Below are positions 34,901 through 43,900 of a stretch of DNA of 64,000 nucleotides, piece after piece. Position 1 is the stretch's first letter; every line of letters starts with the position of its first letter. The stretch spans positions 4,330,001 to 4,394,000 of the forward strand of contig CATNEN010000007.1 in the NCBI GenBank assembly GCA_950097015.1. The letters are read 5' to 3'. The position numbers and the translations under genes were made by a program. The notes under the pieces are model-generated. The model had not been told where the DNA came from, made no database searches, and saw nothing but the letters and a program-made list of their open reading frames with translations. The stretch comes from Macrostomum hystrix (taxonomy: Eukaryota > Platyhelminthes > Macrostomidae).

Positions 34901-37900
34901 GCTTACGAATATTAACATTTTAGCATGAAACTGTCCACCAGGTAGGATTTCTGGTGAAGGCCATAGAATTTTCAAGCAGCTTGAAGCTATGTACAATTTG
35001 CGCTTTTATAGACTTGAAGTAGTTTTCCCCACGGAACAATTATTTATCTCTAAATATTTTCTTAATAACAGAAAAAAAACATTTTAGAACGAGTAATGTA
35101 AGGAAAAGTGTACCAACTGCTGCTAATTGAAGTTAGATCTATTTTCTGGGACAAAATTTTGAACTCTAAATAGGACACGAATACGAACCACATTTAGCTA
35201 GAATTTTAAAAGATTATAGTCATCAAAGAAAACTATTTGATAACTTTATCATACTAGGATTCAGGCGTTCCTAGACAATATAATTAAAACATTCATTTAC
35301 TGTGGGCTGTGGGCACCAGCGCACCATTTTGAAGGCAAGTCGACCTGCGGTCAGCGAGGAGGTGATTCCACCCGATCCGCTGACCGCTGAGCACACACTC
35401 AGACAAGTGTGTGCTCCGGCCCTGCCGTCTTCATCATCAGGGGCAGTGTGCATCCTCACTGGCCAGTCCTTTGAGATCGCCCCTCATGGGGTTACATTTC
35501 ACGACAGGCCCCAAATTGATAGGGCTTTACGCGGATTCGAGCTCAGGGATCTTGAAGCGGGGGTCTAATAGTACACTACTCAAGCCCTTAAAAGGCTTTC
35601 TCAGATACATAAAATGAACTTTTATAGTTTCAACAAGATAAGAAGCGCCTGAAATGGATTATCACGATACGTTCACAAAAAGGCGGCAACATGTTGTACA
35701 CAGGCTATTAGCTTGTACACAGGCTATTAGTTTGTACACAGGCTATTAGCTTGTACACAGGCTATTAGTTTGTACACAGACTATTAGTTTGTACAGAGGC
35801 GGTAAGTTTACCTTGTTAGCGTCCAGATCCACCAGCCACACATCTGACGGCAGGCAGAAGTTCTTCTTGTAGAGCAAGAAGCTGGCGGGTAGGCCGATGA
35901 TGTAGGGCGTCGGCGCCAGCAACAGCTGCTCAGCCGAGGTCATGCAGGTGGGCAGCAGTGGGATGATTGGGAACATGTATTGCATCGGATACAGCATAGC
36001 AACGAAGGCCATCACGCTCATGGTGAGGGCGTTCTCGTCTCGCGACTGCAGCACCAGCTTGTTCTCCAGCAGGATGCAGGTGAGCACTCTCAGGCAGGTG
36101 TCCACGCCCAGCAGCTCGAGTGGAAGGTGGAGGGGAAAGTCCGCCAAGGAGAGCCGACTTCGATCGGGCAGGGCGAACACCAGCGGCGAGTAGTCCGGCT
36201 CCGGCAGCACCGTCAGCTGTCAGGGGCCAGGGCGGTCACATCCATAAATGCTTTTCCCGGCTCTCTGCCCTCCGATCTCTCCGCTCTGCCCTCCGATCTC
36301 CCCGCTCTGCCCTCCGATCTCCCCGCTCTGCCCTCCAATCTCCACTCTCTGCCCTCCGATCTCTCCGCTCTGCCCTCCGATCTCCCCGCTCTGCCCTCCG
36401 ATCTCCCCGCTCTGCCCTCCGATCTGCCCGCTCTACCCTGCGATCTCCACTCTCTGCCCTCCGATCTCCCCGCTCTGCCCTCCAATCTCCACTCTCTGCC
36501 CTCCGATCTTCCCTCTCTGTTCTCCCGATCTCCCCCTTCGCCATCTGATCTCCCCTCTCTTCCCTCCGACCTCCCCTCCCTGTCTCCCTTTCTCCAGTGT
36601 TGGCTTGTGCCTTTCTGCAGTTCTGATGAGTCTTGTTATTCTCAAAGCCTCAGCCAGCTTCTTCCTATTTGATAGATGCTTTATTCTGAATCAGGAGGAT
36701 ATAAATCCTATTAAATCCTGAACTCTAACCCTAGCGCTTCGAAACGCATCGAGACACTCGTGGTAGCCGATAGATGGGGCTAGGCTATTAAGTAAGATGA
36801 TAGCTGGATAAGAGTCCGATTTGAAAATTAAAGAATCGGGTTTTCTACACATGTCCAACCAGAAGTACTTAGAATTCAGTGCAAGGCCTTCTATGTTAAA
36901 ATATGCATATATCTTAGGCGTGTATTGGTGCATTGCACGCATCAGCAGCCCAGTTTCCTCACCTGCAGTTTTGTGCGACCAGGTACTGGCACAGGGGCAC
37001 TTAGCAGGCGTAGAATCCAGGTCTCAATCTCGCGCACATCGTGCATCACTAGCTGACTGGAGCTGTCCGGATGTAAGCCAGTAAGCACCGACCAAACCGT
37101 CTCTCTGCGGGTTACGCAATAGGCAGATTGACATTGTTTTTCCTTCCACTTTCAAACGAAATATTCCATCAACAAACACTTCCACTCTGCACCAGATCCT
37201 CATTTCACTCCGCTTACAAATTCCTCATTACGTCAGTTCCCGAACCTCACTTCCGCTCTGCTCCAAACCTCACTTCCGCTCTGCTCCAAACCTCACTTTA
37301 GCTCTGCTCCAAACCTCACTTCCGCTCTGCTCCAAACCTCACTTCAGCTCTGCTCCAAACCTCACTTCCGCTCTGCTCCAAACCTCACTTCCGCTCTGCT
37401 CCAAACCTCACTTCCGCTCTGCTCCAAACCTCACTTCCGCTCTGCTCCAAACCTCACTTCCGCTCTGCTCCAAACCTCACTTTAGCTCTGCTCCAAACCT
37501 CACTTCCGCTCTGCTCCAAACCTCACTTCCGCTCTGCTCCAAACCTCACTTCCGCTCTGCTCCAAACCTCACTTCCGCTCTGCTCCAAACCTCACTTCCG
37601 CTCTGCTCCAAACCTCACTTTAGCTCTGCTCCAAACCTCACTTCCGCTCTGCTCCAAACCTCACTTTAGCTCTGCTCCAAACCTCACTTCCGCTCTGCTC
37701 CAAACCTCACTTCCGCTCTGCTCCAAACCTCACTTTAGCTCTGCTCCAAACCTCACTTCCGCTCTGCTCCAAACCTCACTTTAGCTCTGCTCCAAACCTC
37801 ACTTCCGCTCTGCTCCAAACCTCACTTCCGCTCTGCTCCAAACCTCACTTCCGCTCTGCTCCGAACATGTGGCTGAGGCAGTGGCTACACGAATGGCCCA

Positions 37901-38572
37901 GCTGGGCTTATTGTAATTAATTTTAATCCATCTTCCAGGGCAGGAGAGATGCCTTTGTCGCTCAGCGCAAGTTTCTCACCTGTTAGGCGTCCTGCCGGCA
38001 GCCAGGCACCGTTCGCTGCATGCGTTGATGATGCGGCGCAGCACGTGCAGGCACTCGCGAAAGCGGGAGAAGAACGGATGATGACTGACTAGGCAGAGGC
38101 TGGTCAGCAGGCGACTGCGGGCTCGCGAGGTGGCTCGATCGCAGACGGAGCTTCCGCCGTTCTCTGTGGCCTCCGTCGCAGTCCATCGACGATCAATTGG
38201 CCGGTAGAAATTGTGACAGACTCCGAAGCGCACCAGACCGGAGTCCTTCTCGGTGAGGGTAAACACGAAGGTGCTGCAATCGCGCGATCCACTTGAGCCG
38301 CCGCCGCTGCTGCCGCCGCCGGCCGCCCTCCGCCGCGGCCCGGTGGCCAGGCAGCCCTCCGGCTGGCAGAAGAAGACAATATCCGGCGGCAGGTGGAAGT
38401 CCCGATGGTCCTGAGGCGGATAGCGACGAAGCAGCTGCGGAGTCTGGGCCAAGGAGTTCTGCTTGGCCGGCAGGCGGGCGCCCACCAACACGAGGTAGTC
38501 AACTAGGCGGGGACAGAGCGGCTTCTCCATGGCCAGCGAGTTCAACGAGGAGCTCCCGCCGCCGCCGCTCAT
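10869..38572 (-). CDS. MADD: MADD / Rab3-GEP (AEX-3) homologue, complete, 21 exons
   Basis: Exons, 5' to 3': 38572-37980, 37104-36963, 36216-35812, 33238-33158, 29791-29251, 29018-28732, 26908-26850, 25984-25623, 25233-25099, 23238-22952, 22599-22228, 21586-21496, 21333-21148, 20459-20382, 19094-18745, 18479-18295, 18064-17436, 16864-16752, 15599-15530, 14857-14811, 10982-10869. They total 5127 nt (1708 aa; human MADD about 1650), all junctions GT-AG with matching phase. Order: uDENN (exon 1), cDENN (exons 2-4), dDENN (exon 5), acidic/Ser linker (exon 6), low-complexity region (exons 7-10), conserved middle region (exon 11), death domain (exons 16-17), C-terminal PH-like region (exons 17-21). 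In the family this is a GDP-GTP exchange factor for Rab3/Rab27 acting in synaptic vesicle traffic, and a TNF-receptor adaptor. Exons 7, 9, 12, 13 and 14 rest mainly on splice sites and phase. Confidence 0.93.
11088..13074. repeat. 24-bp satellite array in MADD intron 20
   Basis: About 83 copies of a 24-bp unit (TGTGGGATTGCAGTTGAGAA plus TGTC), with variant units in a higher-order arrangement. The marker variant TGACTGCGGG recurs at 11251, 11899 and 12163, spacings of 27 and 11 units. The unit is a multiple of three, so several frames on both strands stay open; I do not regard any as a gene. Confidence 0.97.
13712..14150 (+). pseudogene. Ty3/Gypsy-like retrotransposon fragment (protease end to RT start)
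   Basis: The frame entering at about 13760 reads protease-like [14 protein letters not shown] and [14 protein letters not shown], then [13 protein letters not shown], the linker into reverse transcriptase of Ty3/Gypsy elements. Similarity stops where the RT domain should begin. No gag, RT, RNase H or integrase follows, so it is a dead fragment, antisense within MADD intron 20. Inverted copies of GGTATTTGAAAC flank it. Confidence 0.7.
14811..15599 (-). CDS. MADD: MADD exons 19 and 20 (two micro-exons)
   Basis: Exon 19 (15599-15530, 70 nt) encodes [20 protein letters not shown], aligned with the family pattern ELxxIKKC.....GVFVLE. Exon 20 (14857-14811, 47 nt) encodes [16 protein letters not shown]. 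Both have clean AG/GT borders and matching phases and join exon 18 to exon 21. Confidence 0.85.
14880..15095 (+). repeat. SINE-like element, family A
   Basis: Has a Pol III B-box-like GAGTTCGATTCTC (about 14893) and a body with CTGGGTTAGTACTTTGGGTG and CCATGGACTGAAC. The body is shared with copies near 25385, 27110 and 43780. Lies in MADD intron 19, antisense to the gene. Boundaries approximate. Confidence 0.55.
16275..16545. repeat. VNTR module copy 2, MADD intron 18
   Basis: Five or six 21-bp units (GAGTGAGGTGGGTGGTTGGC type) followed by a flank with GTGATCGATATTGG and GAGAGTTGACAGTTGCC. The flank matches that of the array ending near 10625, in the same orientation. Confidence 0.8.
16928..17430. 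repeat. 33-bp minisatellite abutting MADD exon 17 donor
   Basis: About 15 copies of a 33-bp unit (core CCCAGCCTGAGGATGTGGG). In MADD orientation the array begins six bases inside intron 17 and nearly fills it. Confidence 0.95.
17436..18064 (-). CDS. MADD: MADD exon 17: death domain end and PH-like start
   Basis: Continues exon 16 (18479-18295, [25 protein letters not shown]) with [20 protein letters not shown] and [15 protein letters not shown] (death-domain region). Then [28 protein letters not shown] and the [18 protein letters not shown] helix follow. Its donor abuts a 33-bp minisatellite. The frame stays open through that array, so a naive ORF runs far past the true exon end. Confidence 0.95.
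18078..18242. repeat. 17-bp minisatellite in MADD intron 16
   Basis: About ten near-perfect copies of ACAAGCGTTTCTACGAA, ending about 13 nt from the exon 17 acceptor and filling most of the 230-nt intron. Confidence 0.95.
19705..20240. repeat. 21/22-bp minisatellite in MADD intron 14
   Basis: About 25 copies of GAATCGAAGAAGTGACCTGA-type units with interspersed AAGGGAGTTACC variants. Confidence 0.92.
21880..22185 (-). repeat. SINE-like element, family B
   Basis: On the minus strand a B-box-like GAGTTCGATTCCACG (complement near 22115) lies in a tRNA-like head. The body has CAGCGATGAGGTGATT and CGCTGACTCCTGAGCACACA on the plus strand. A second copy is at 35290-35580 in the same orientation. 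Lies in MADD intron 11. Confidence 0.6.
22228..22599 (-). CDS. MADD: MADD exon 11: conserved middle region
   Basis: 124 codons, phase 0 at both ends. Contains [57 protein letters not shown] and EVAHTHYW, matching the conserved central region of MADD. The donor is GTCGGT, weaker than the others; without splicing the frame would stop after ten more residues. Confidence 0.93.
22655..22955. repeat. 25-bp minisatellite spanning the MADD exon 10 donor
   Basis: About 12 copies of CTCACACTCCCCTGATCCCG plus CTACC. The last, degenerate unit covers the exon 10/intron 10 junction itself: the donor GTGAGTGTGAG is the reverse complement of the unit's CTCACACTC(C/A)C. The array almost fills the 352-nt intron. 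Confidence 0.93.
23314..24610. repeat. compound minisatellite (20 bp, then 26 bp) in MADD intron 9
   Basis: Seven copies of a 20-bp unit (AGGATGAGCAGAGGATGCAG) grade into about 44 copies of a 26-bp unit (GAGGAAGAGCAGGGGATGAG plus GGATTG). Blocks with the rare GAGTTGAGGATGAAGGACTGG variant recur near 23839, 24050 and 24338, showing larger duplications. Long open frames here are repeat artefacts. Confidence 0.95.
25378..25500 (-). repeat. SINE-like element, family A fragment
   Basis: The reverse complement carries CTGGGGTAGACATTTGGGTGG and CCCCCATGGACTGAAC, matching the family A body near 14990. In MADD intron 8. Confidence 0.5.
26155..26735. repeat. 28-bp minisatellite in MADD intron 7
   Basis: About 20 copies of GGTTGCAACTTCAAAATCAC plus ACCTCATT. 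A C/T variant (CATCGG versus CATTGG) is mostly segregated between the two halves of the array, suggesting spread of one variant from one end. Confidence 0.95.
27105..27245 (-). repeat. SINE-like element, family A
   Basis: The reverse complement has GATTCGGGTCC-like sequence, TTGGGTTAGAAAATTCGGTG, TTGCGGCCC and CTATGGACTGAAC, matching the copies at 14990 and 43900. In MADD intron 6. Confidence 0.5.
27250..28725. other. remainder of MADD intron 6, no tandem array
   Basis: About 1.5 kb of intron without a minisatellite or recognised element, unlike most other long introns of this gene. Confidence 0.4.
29139..29232. repeat. (GACA)n microsatellite
   Basis: About 23 tetranucleotide units (GACA with occasional GGCA), ending about 20 nt from the exon 5 donor inside the 232-nt intron 5 of MADD. 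Confidence 0.95.
29251..29791 (-). CDS. MADD: MADD exon 5: dDENN
   Basis: Starts ALASM directly after the CTGCAG acceptor. Contains [50 protein letters not shown] and [11 protein letters not shown], all typical of MADD. Ends in phase 1 at GTGCGT. Exon 6 (29018-28732) continues with an acidic, serine-rich linker and [12 protein letters not shown]. Confidence 0.95.
29990..32118. repeat. 35-bp satellite array in MADD intron 4
   Basis: About 60 copies of a 35-bp unit (core CACTGACCAGTCAGATAACTC). Two alternative spacers, CAGGACAGTT and CAGGCCCGTT, alternate in blocks. Units are contiguous with no unique spacers, so this is not CRISPR-like. Confidence 0.97.
32130..33150. other. remainder of MADD intron 4
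   Basis: AT-rich intron sequence, nothing recognised. Confidence 0.4.
33333..33520. repeat. 36-bp minisatellite in MADD intron 3
   Basis: Five copies of a 36-bp unit (core GTGTACATTGATTGGAGGGT), with two degenerate copies trailing to about 33640. Confidence 0.93.
34745..34830 (+). repeat. SINE-like fragment
   Basis: GCAGAGCACTTAATTCCCAA followed by TTTACCCAGCTGTAACAGGG resembles a tRNA-SINE body. TTTACCCAGCTGTAA recurs in the family A copy at 43856. In MADD intron 3. Confidence 0.4.
35290..35580 (-). repeat. SINE-like element, family B, second copy
   Basis: Shares CAGCGAGGAGGTGATT and CGCTGACCGCTGAGCACACA with the 21880-22185 copy. On the minus strand it has a B-box-like GAGCTCGAATCCGCG. 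In MADD intron 3. Confidence 0.6.
35692..35800. repeat. 19-bp minisatellite beside MADD exon 3 donor
   Basis: Six copies of TTGTACACAGGCTATTAGC, ending about 12 nt inside intron 3 from the exon 3 donor. Confidence 0.92.
35812..36216 (-). CDS. MADD: MADD exon 3: cDENN core
   Basis: 135 codons in phase 0. Near-invariant stretches include [57 protein letters not shown] and [11 protein letters not shown]. This is the core of the Rab-binding and exchange module. Exon 2 upstream (37104-36963) supplies [10 protein letters not shown] and [14 protein letters not shown]; exon 4 (33238-33158) supplies [16 protein letters not shown]. Confidence 0.95.
36262..36590. repeat. 21-bp minisatellite in MADD intron 2
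   Basis: About 15 copies of CCCTCCGATCTCCCCGCTCT plus G, next to the exon 3 acceptor. As the unit is 21 bp, all plus-strand frames stay open without being coding. Confidence 0.93.
37240..37862. repeat. 23-bp minisatellite in MADD intron 1
   Basis: About 27 copies of AAACCTCACTTCCGCTCTGC plus TCC, with a TTTAGC variant scattered through it. It makes up about 70% of intron 1. Confidence 0.96.
37980..38572 (-). CDS. MADD: MADD exon 1: start and uDENN
   Basis: Begins at the ATG 38572-38570. A second in-frame Met starts [13 protein letters not shown], which lines up with the start of vertebrate MADD, so the first 14 Gly/Ser-rich residues may be an extension. Then [46 protein letters not shown] and [13 protein letters not shown] follow in MADD order. 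A 20-residue Gly/Ser insert separates the β-strands. Ends in phase 2 at GTGAGA. An acceptor-like CTTCAG lies about 15 nt before the ATG, so a trans-spliced leader or a 5' UTR intron is possible. Confidence 0.9.
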
Positions 38573-38639
38573 CGTTTGTAAATGACTGAAGAGGCCTCAG
38601 CTGCCTGGCTTGGCTGGGTGCTCAGCTGGTGGCCGAACG

Positions 38640-40990
38640 AAGGAAGACCCACTGGAGTAGATAGGATTGCTGTATTATGGGATCTGCTATAGAGTTAAGG
38701 ATAGTGCAGCCTCTATACTCCTTGTCTATCGATATGAGGATCAGGGAAACTTTGACATGGCCTGGGGATCAGAGAAAATTGTGACACGAACAGGGAATCA
38801 GGGAAATTTTGACCCGACCTGGGGATAATGGGAATTTTGATACGACCCAGGGATCAGAGGAAATTGTGACCCGACCTGGGGATCAGAGGAAACTGTGACC
38901 CAAACTGGGAATCAGAGGAAATTGTGACCCAAACTGGGAATGAGGAAATTGTAGAAATTTAGGAAAAAATAAGTTGAACCCTACGGATAGCGGATATGAT
39001 GCGCAAAAACAGGTAAGACTTGCATGTACAAATACAAGCTTGTAGTATTTAAAAGTTATGGGATACTCAACCAATTTTACCTAGTTCGTATCCAATCAGC
39101 ATTGATCGCTGCAATCACACAATGAGAACTTACAAAAATTCGGCGTGGATGCAATAGTAAATAATTCGAGACAGGCCAGCCAGTCTGACAGATCAAGAAA
39201 CTAGCGGCACCGCTGATGAGCCCCGCACACTCATATGTAGGCCAAGAGGGGCCTTTCGCTTGCTCACTCATGACATCCAATCAATGAAGCCCCACACGCA
39301 GGCCTAATAACAGGGCGCTCAGCGAGACAGGGAGGGAAGGAAATTGTCAGAAATCTCCGACTCAGCGAAGCCCCTCACTCCGACCAGCAGCCCGACACGA
39401 AGCCCGCCTAAACACTTTTGCCCAACCACCCACCCAGCTTAAATGCATGCGTTCGATTAGGCCAGCTATGCTCATACTCAACCGGCGAGCTAAGGAGACA
39501 GAGGGAGAGTGAGTTAGGGTTATTAGCACACTCAGTCAGACGGGACTAGGGTCAGTTCGGCATTTCGCAGCAGCACAGCAGCACAAGCATCCCTCCCAGC
39601 TGCAGTAGTGGATTGCCCTCAGAGAGAACCGGGTACGCCTGCTTAATATTCCCCGCACCATAACTGTACGCTATGAGGGCGGGAGACCGATTCGATACAG
39701 AGCAACTGTGAAATCGGAGCAGCCTTACAATTAAATGGAATATAGATTTGGCTGATCCCAATCAACATTGCACCAACTTTAGGACAATGCCTAAACATAG
39801 AGGAAACATTGAAAACAATTTTTATTGGAGCATAGCGTGAGCAGGAAGTGTATACTAGGACTCGAGCAAAATCTGTATACAAGTATGAGTCATTCATTTA
39901 CAACCCCACCTGAATCCCCTAAGCGAGTAATCTGGTATGAATCAAATCCAGTTTTGATTATAAAAACACTTCTACAAACGCTTAGTATAAATAAACTGCG
40001 ACAAGCAAATAAAAGAAAACAAGACAGACACAGCGGCATAAGACAACAGTCGCCATTGATTCAAATTGAAACTACTTACTAATTGTTGTTTATTTATATA
40101 ATATTAGTATTAGTAGTAGTATAATAATGGCTCAACTGATTATTAGCCACTACAGAAATGTTCTGCTAACAATTTAACGCAACAGTGCGCCTGCGATTCA
40201 ACAAGAAAATTGACGAAGAGCGGGGAGAATTTCAAAATAAGTTGAAGCATGCGGCTGTAGCTGGGGGACTCCAGATGAGCGGATGGGTGAACCAAGTCGC
40301 TAGTACACCTGGCAGTTCTATCATACAGGGAGGCTCTAAACAGCATAACGGTTTCTCGCGGCTGCTATCTATGTTAATAAACACGAAAATTTGAGAAGAT
40401 AAAAACTAGACGGCTGAGCTGCTGGCGAGAAAAGTACATTTGGGAAATGTTCCGCTTTGAAAAAAACACGCGCACGCAGACAGAATCCGGTAGAACTTCT
40501 AATTGAGAAATCTCAGCCAGCTAGAGCATATAGCCAAACACTAACTCCCCCCTGTCAAAGCAATCTCCCATTCCAACTGGCATCAGCTCATATTTATACG
40601 GTCGGTTGCCAATGGCAACGCGATAAGTTTTTTAAACCGAGACGTAGAGGTGGGGGAGGAGAGAAACACGAGATGCGAAGGGATTTGCGGAAATCGAAGA
40701 GTAGCTTTCTGTGTAGCTGGGAATGAAACAAGGCTTGCTCTTGCACACTCCACCCAATGTCCCCAATGCCAGTGTGGAACTGGAGACAGCTAGAGCAACT
40801 AAAAAGTCACCGACGACAAAAATGAATGAGAGAGAAAGCGAGAAGGAAGGCAGGCTAATTTTCAAGGCGGGTAGGGAGAAATGTAACAGAGGGGAAAATA
40901 TAGTCTATGGAGCGATCTTCTCAGCGTTTGTAAAATCCCATTGATTTGAAGAACTAATCTAGGTAAATCTTCGGTTGGAGCCTGGCCGGG
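38640..40990. other. MADD-NDUFS1 intergenic region
   Basis: Both neighbours are on the minus strand, so this holds the NDUFS1 3' end and the MADD 5' region. At 38720-38955 there is a degenerate repeat of about 35 bp (GGGGATCAGAGGAAATTGTG with GACCCGACCT). The rest shows no exon or element I can support. Confidence 0.5.
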
Positions 40991-40996
40991 TCGCGC

Positions 40997-43900
40997 TCAG
41001 TACTTGGCAGGCTTAGTAGCGGCTTGGACACACTTGGCCATTGTCAGCGATGACCGCGAGATTGAGTCGGTCATATAGAAATCCGGCAGGTCCATCAGTG
41101 ACAGCCGGATCGGTGAGGCGTCCAGCTTCTTGCTACCAGGCTGTAAAATCGTGTGCGGGTAAAATATAATGCCTTGATTGTCCTTGCAAGCTATAAGTAG
41201 ATAAGTTGCACATCGTTTGACTGCAATTAGAATCATTGGAAAATCATGCGCGATGACAAGGCTTGGGTTCCGGTGAGTGTTTATAGATACAGACTGCCTC
41301 ACAATAAGAAAACCAGATTAGATAATACAACTTAACTTATCCTGCGAGTACTAAACAAAAAACTTTCTGAACATGCTACTATTAATAGACTAGAACAAAC
41401 GCGTGCCTCCGATTAAAATACCATATTACCGACATGACTCAGTCCTAGTTATTCTCAACCTACTCTAGCGAGGGGTTTCAAATTTGGAAGGTAAAAAACA
41501 GGGCACTTACCACCTTTGCGAGCTGCAGACACTGGCTGAAATAGTTGGCCTCCTCAACAGCGTCGTAGCGAGTCAGGTGTGGCGCAATCTGAGCCATCCT
41601 GGCGCGCACCTGCTCCAGGCTGTCGTAGGGCAGGTTGGCGCCGGCGATCTCGGAGAGGGCGCGAGCAATCTTCCAGTCTTCGCGAGCAGCACCGGGCGTA
41701 GAGACCGCCGGCCGGGTCTGCTGGGCGCGGCCTTCGGTGTTCACGTAGGTGGCAGTCTTCTCGGTGTAGGCGGCACCGGGCAGAACGGCGTCAGCGATGG
41801 CGGCTCCGACGTCGCCGTGGCTGCCTGCGAAGTTTTTATGGGTGGCAGGTATTGAGATGGGTGGTGGCGAGTAGCGAGCTAGGTGTAGAACAGTGAGGTG
41901 ATCACCCTGCAGTGAGGAGGTTCTTAGGGAGTGAGGTGGGAATCAGGGAGTGAGGTGGGTGTCGGAGTGAGGTGGGTATCAGGGAGTGAGGTGGGTGTCG
42001 GAGTGAGGTGGGTATCAGGGAGTGAGGTGGGTGTCAGTCATGGAGTGAACTGGATGTCAATTAGTGACGTGGGTGCCAAGGAAGTGGGATTATAATCAGA
42101 GTATCAGAGTAAGATGGTAAAACAATATGTGAATGCTGGAAAGGTCGGCGAAGGTGTTAGTCAATGCTTAATCCACAGTTCATCGAATGACCAGGTAGCC
42201 TTGTACCTACGCTTACCAATATAAACCACATAGGCGTCGGGCGCTAGGTCCGACCTTTTAATTAGACCAGCGTCGGCGCCCAATAGGAAGAGCAGGCGCG
42301 GCTTGGCAGCCCTGATAGCCTCCGGTCCGGCCCGATAGCCCAAGTCCAGAGCGGCCACCTGGCTGGCCACACGGTGGAGCAGGTTGAAGACGCGCCAGTC
42401 GGATCCGCCCTCAGCAGCGGAGTTGGCCTTCACTTTCTGACGGAGCGACTCGCTCAGCTGCAGAGCCGCGGCATGTAGGGCTTGGCCGTCCGGACGACCG
42501 AGAGCTTCGCTGCCCACCAGGACTAGCGGGCGTTTGGCAGCGGCCAGCGTCTTAGGTGATAAGAATGCGGCGATATGGATAGAAAAACGGATCTAAACAG
42601 TATTTCTAGCCGCTTGTATACAATAATTTATGCTCACCTTAGCGAATGGATGCGAGCCGTCGGCCAGGCGAAGCAGAGCGTCCGGTGAATCGCCCAGGTG
42701 ATCGTAGGTATAGGATAAATCCACCTTGGGCCCAACTGAGGCCACACTGAGCTCATTGTGGAGCCAGCACTTGCGCAGGCGGGCATTGAGCACCGGGGCT
42801 TCATAGCGCGGATTCGTGCCAACCAGCAGGACCAGGTCGGCGTCCTCCACGCCGGCGATGCGGGAGTTCATGAGGTAGGCGCTGCGCAGGTCCGTGCAGC
42901 TGGGGAAGGCCTCCTCGGTGCAGGTGAGCTCCGATTGGGCAGCATTGACCAGATCCTTCAGGGCAGTCAGTGCCTCAGCGTCGGCGAACGGACCGGCCAG
43001 GACTGCGGTCTGGTCCGGGGCCTGGCGACAGGTGGACAGTCGGCTGGCCACCTCTTGCAGCGCGTCCGGCCAGTCCGAGTTGGTCAGTTGGCCATTGCGG
43101 CGCAGCTAAAAAAAGTCCAGCGGAGAAATTTGACAGTTTCTGCGGGACTGAAAGAGCTTAACAAAAAAACTAACGAGTGTGCGGAAGGGCCCGGGTTCGA
43201 ATCCACGCATGTTTACTAAAGAAAGATACAGACATTGCCGAGGTGGACAATGGCCCTCATTGATCGTTCTCCTCAATCTAATCTTCAGACCCAAGACCAG
43301 AGCAAAAATCATCAGAGCCATTACCATGGGAGTGACCAAGCGCTGCCGCTTCAGTCCATCGTAGGCGAAGCGGGCCTTGTCGGAGATCCACTCCTCATTG
43401 ATGCCGTCGTGCAGCCTGGGAATGACTCGCATAACCTCGTTGGTTCGAGCGCTGACAGTGATATTGGAGCCCAGGGCGTCCATAACGTCTACGGATTCAA
43501 CGCGGGTCAGCTCCCAGGGCCGGGCGGTGAAAGAGTAGGGCTTGCTGGTCAGGGCGCCCACCGGGCACAGGTCGATGACGTTGCCAGACAGCTCACTGCG
43601 GAATAGCTTCTCAACGTAGGTGCCAATCTGAAAATAAATATTAAATTTAAATATTATTGGTTCATGAATTTTAATAAGTAAGACAGTAAAAAAGCTTGGA
43701 ATCTGTGGAGTGGCGCTAGGTATCTAGTTGGAACAAAGAAATAACAAATGCTACTAAAAATATTGTAGTACAGCTCATATTTTAGCACATTGGTTAGAGC
43801 TTCAAGGGAGACGATTCGGGTCCTAGAGCAAGTATCTCTATTCTCTTGCATTAAGTTTTACCCAGCTGTAAAATGGGTACTCAGCTTAGTTAGGAATGTG

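Noticed and set aside
36963-37062. Shorter MADD exon 2 using a GGACAG acceptor
   Set aside because: It drops the conserved [10 protein letters not shown] block; the upstream CCCGCAG acceptor (exon start 37104) restores it in the same phase.
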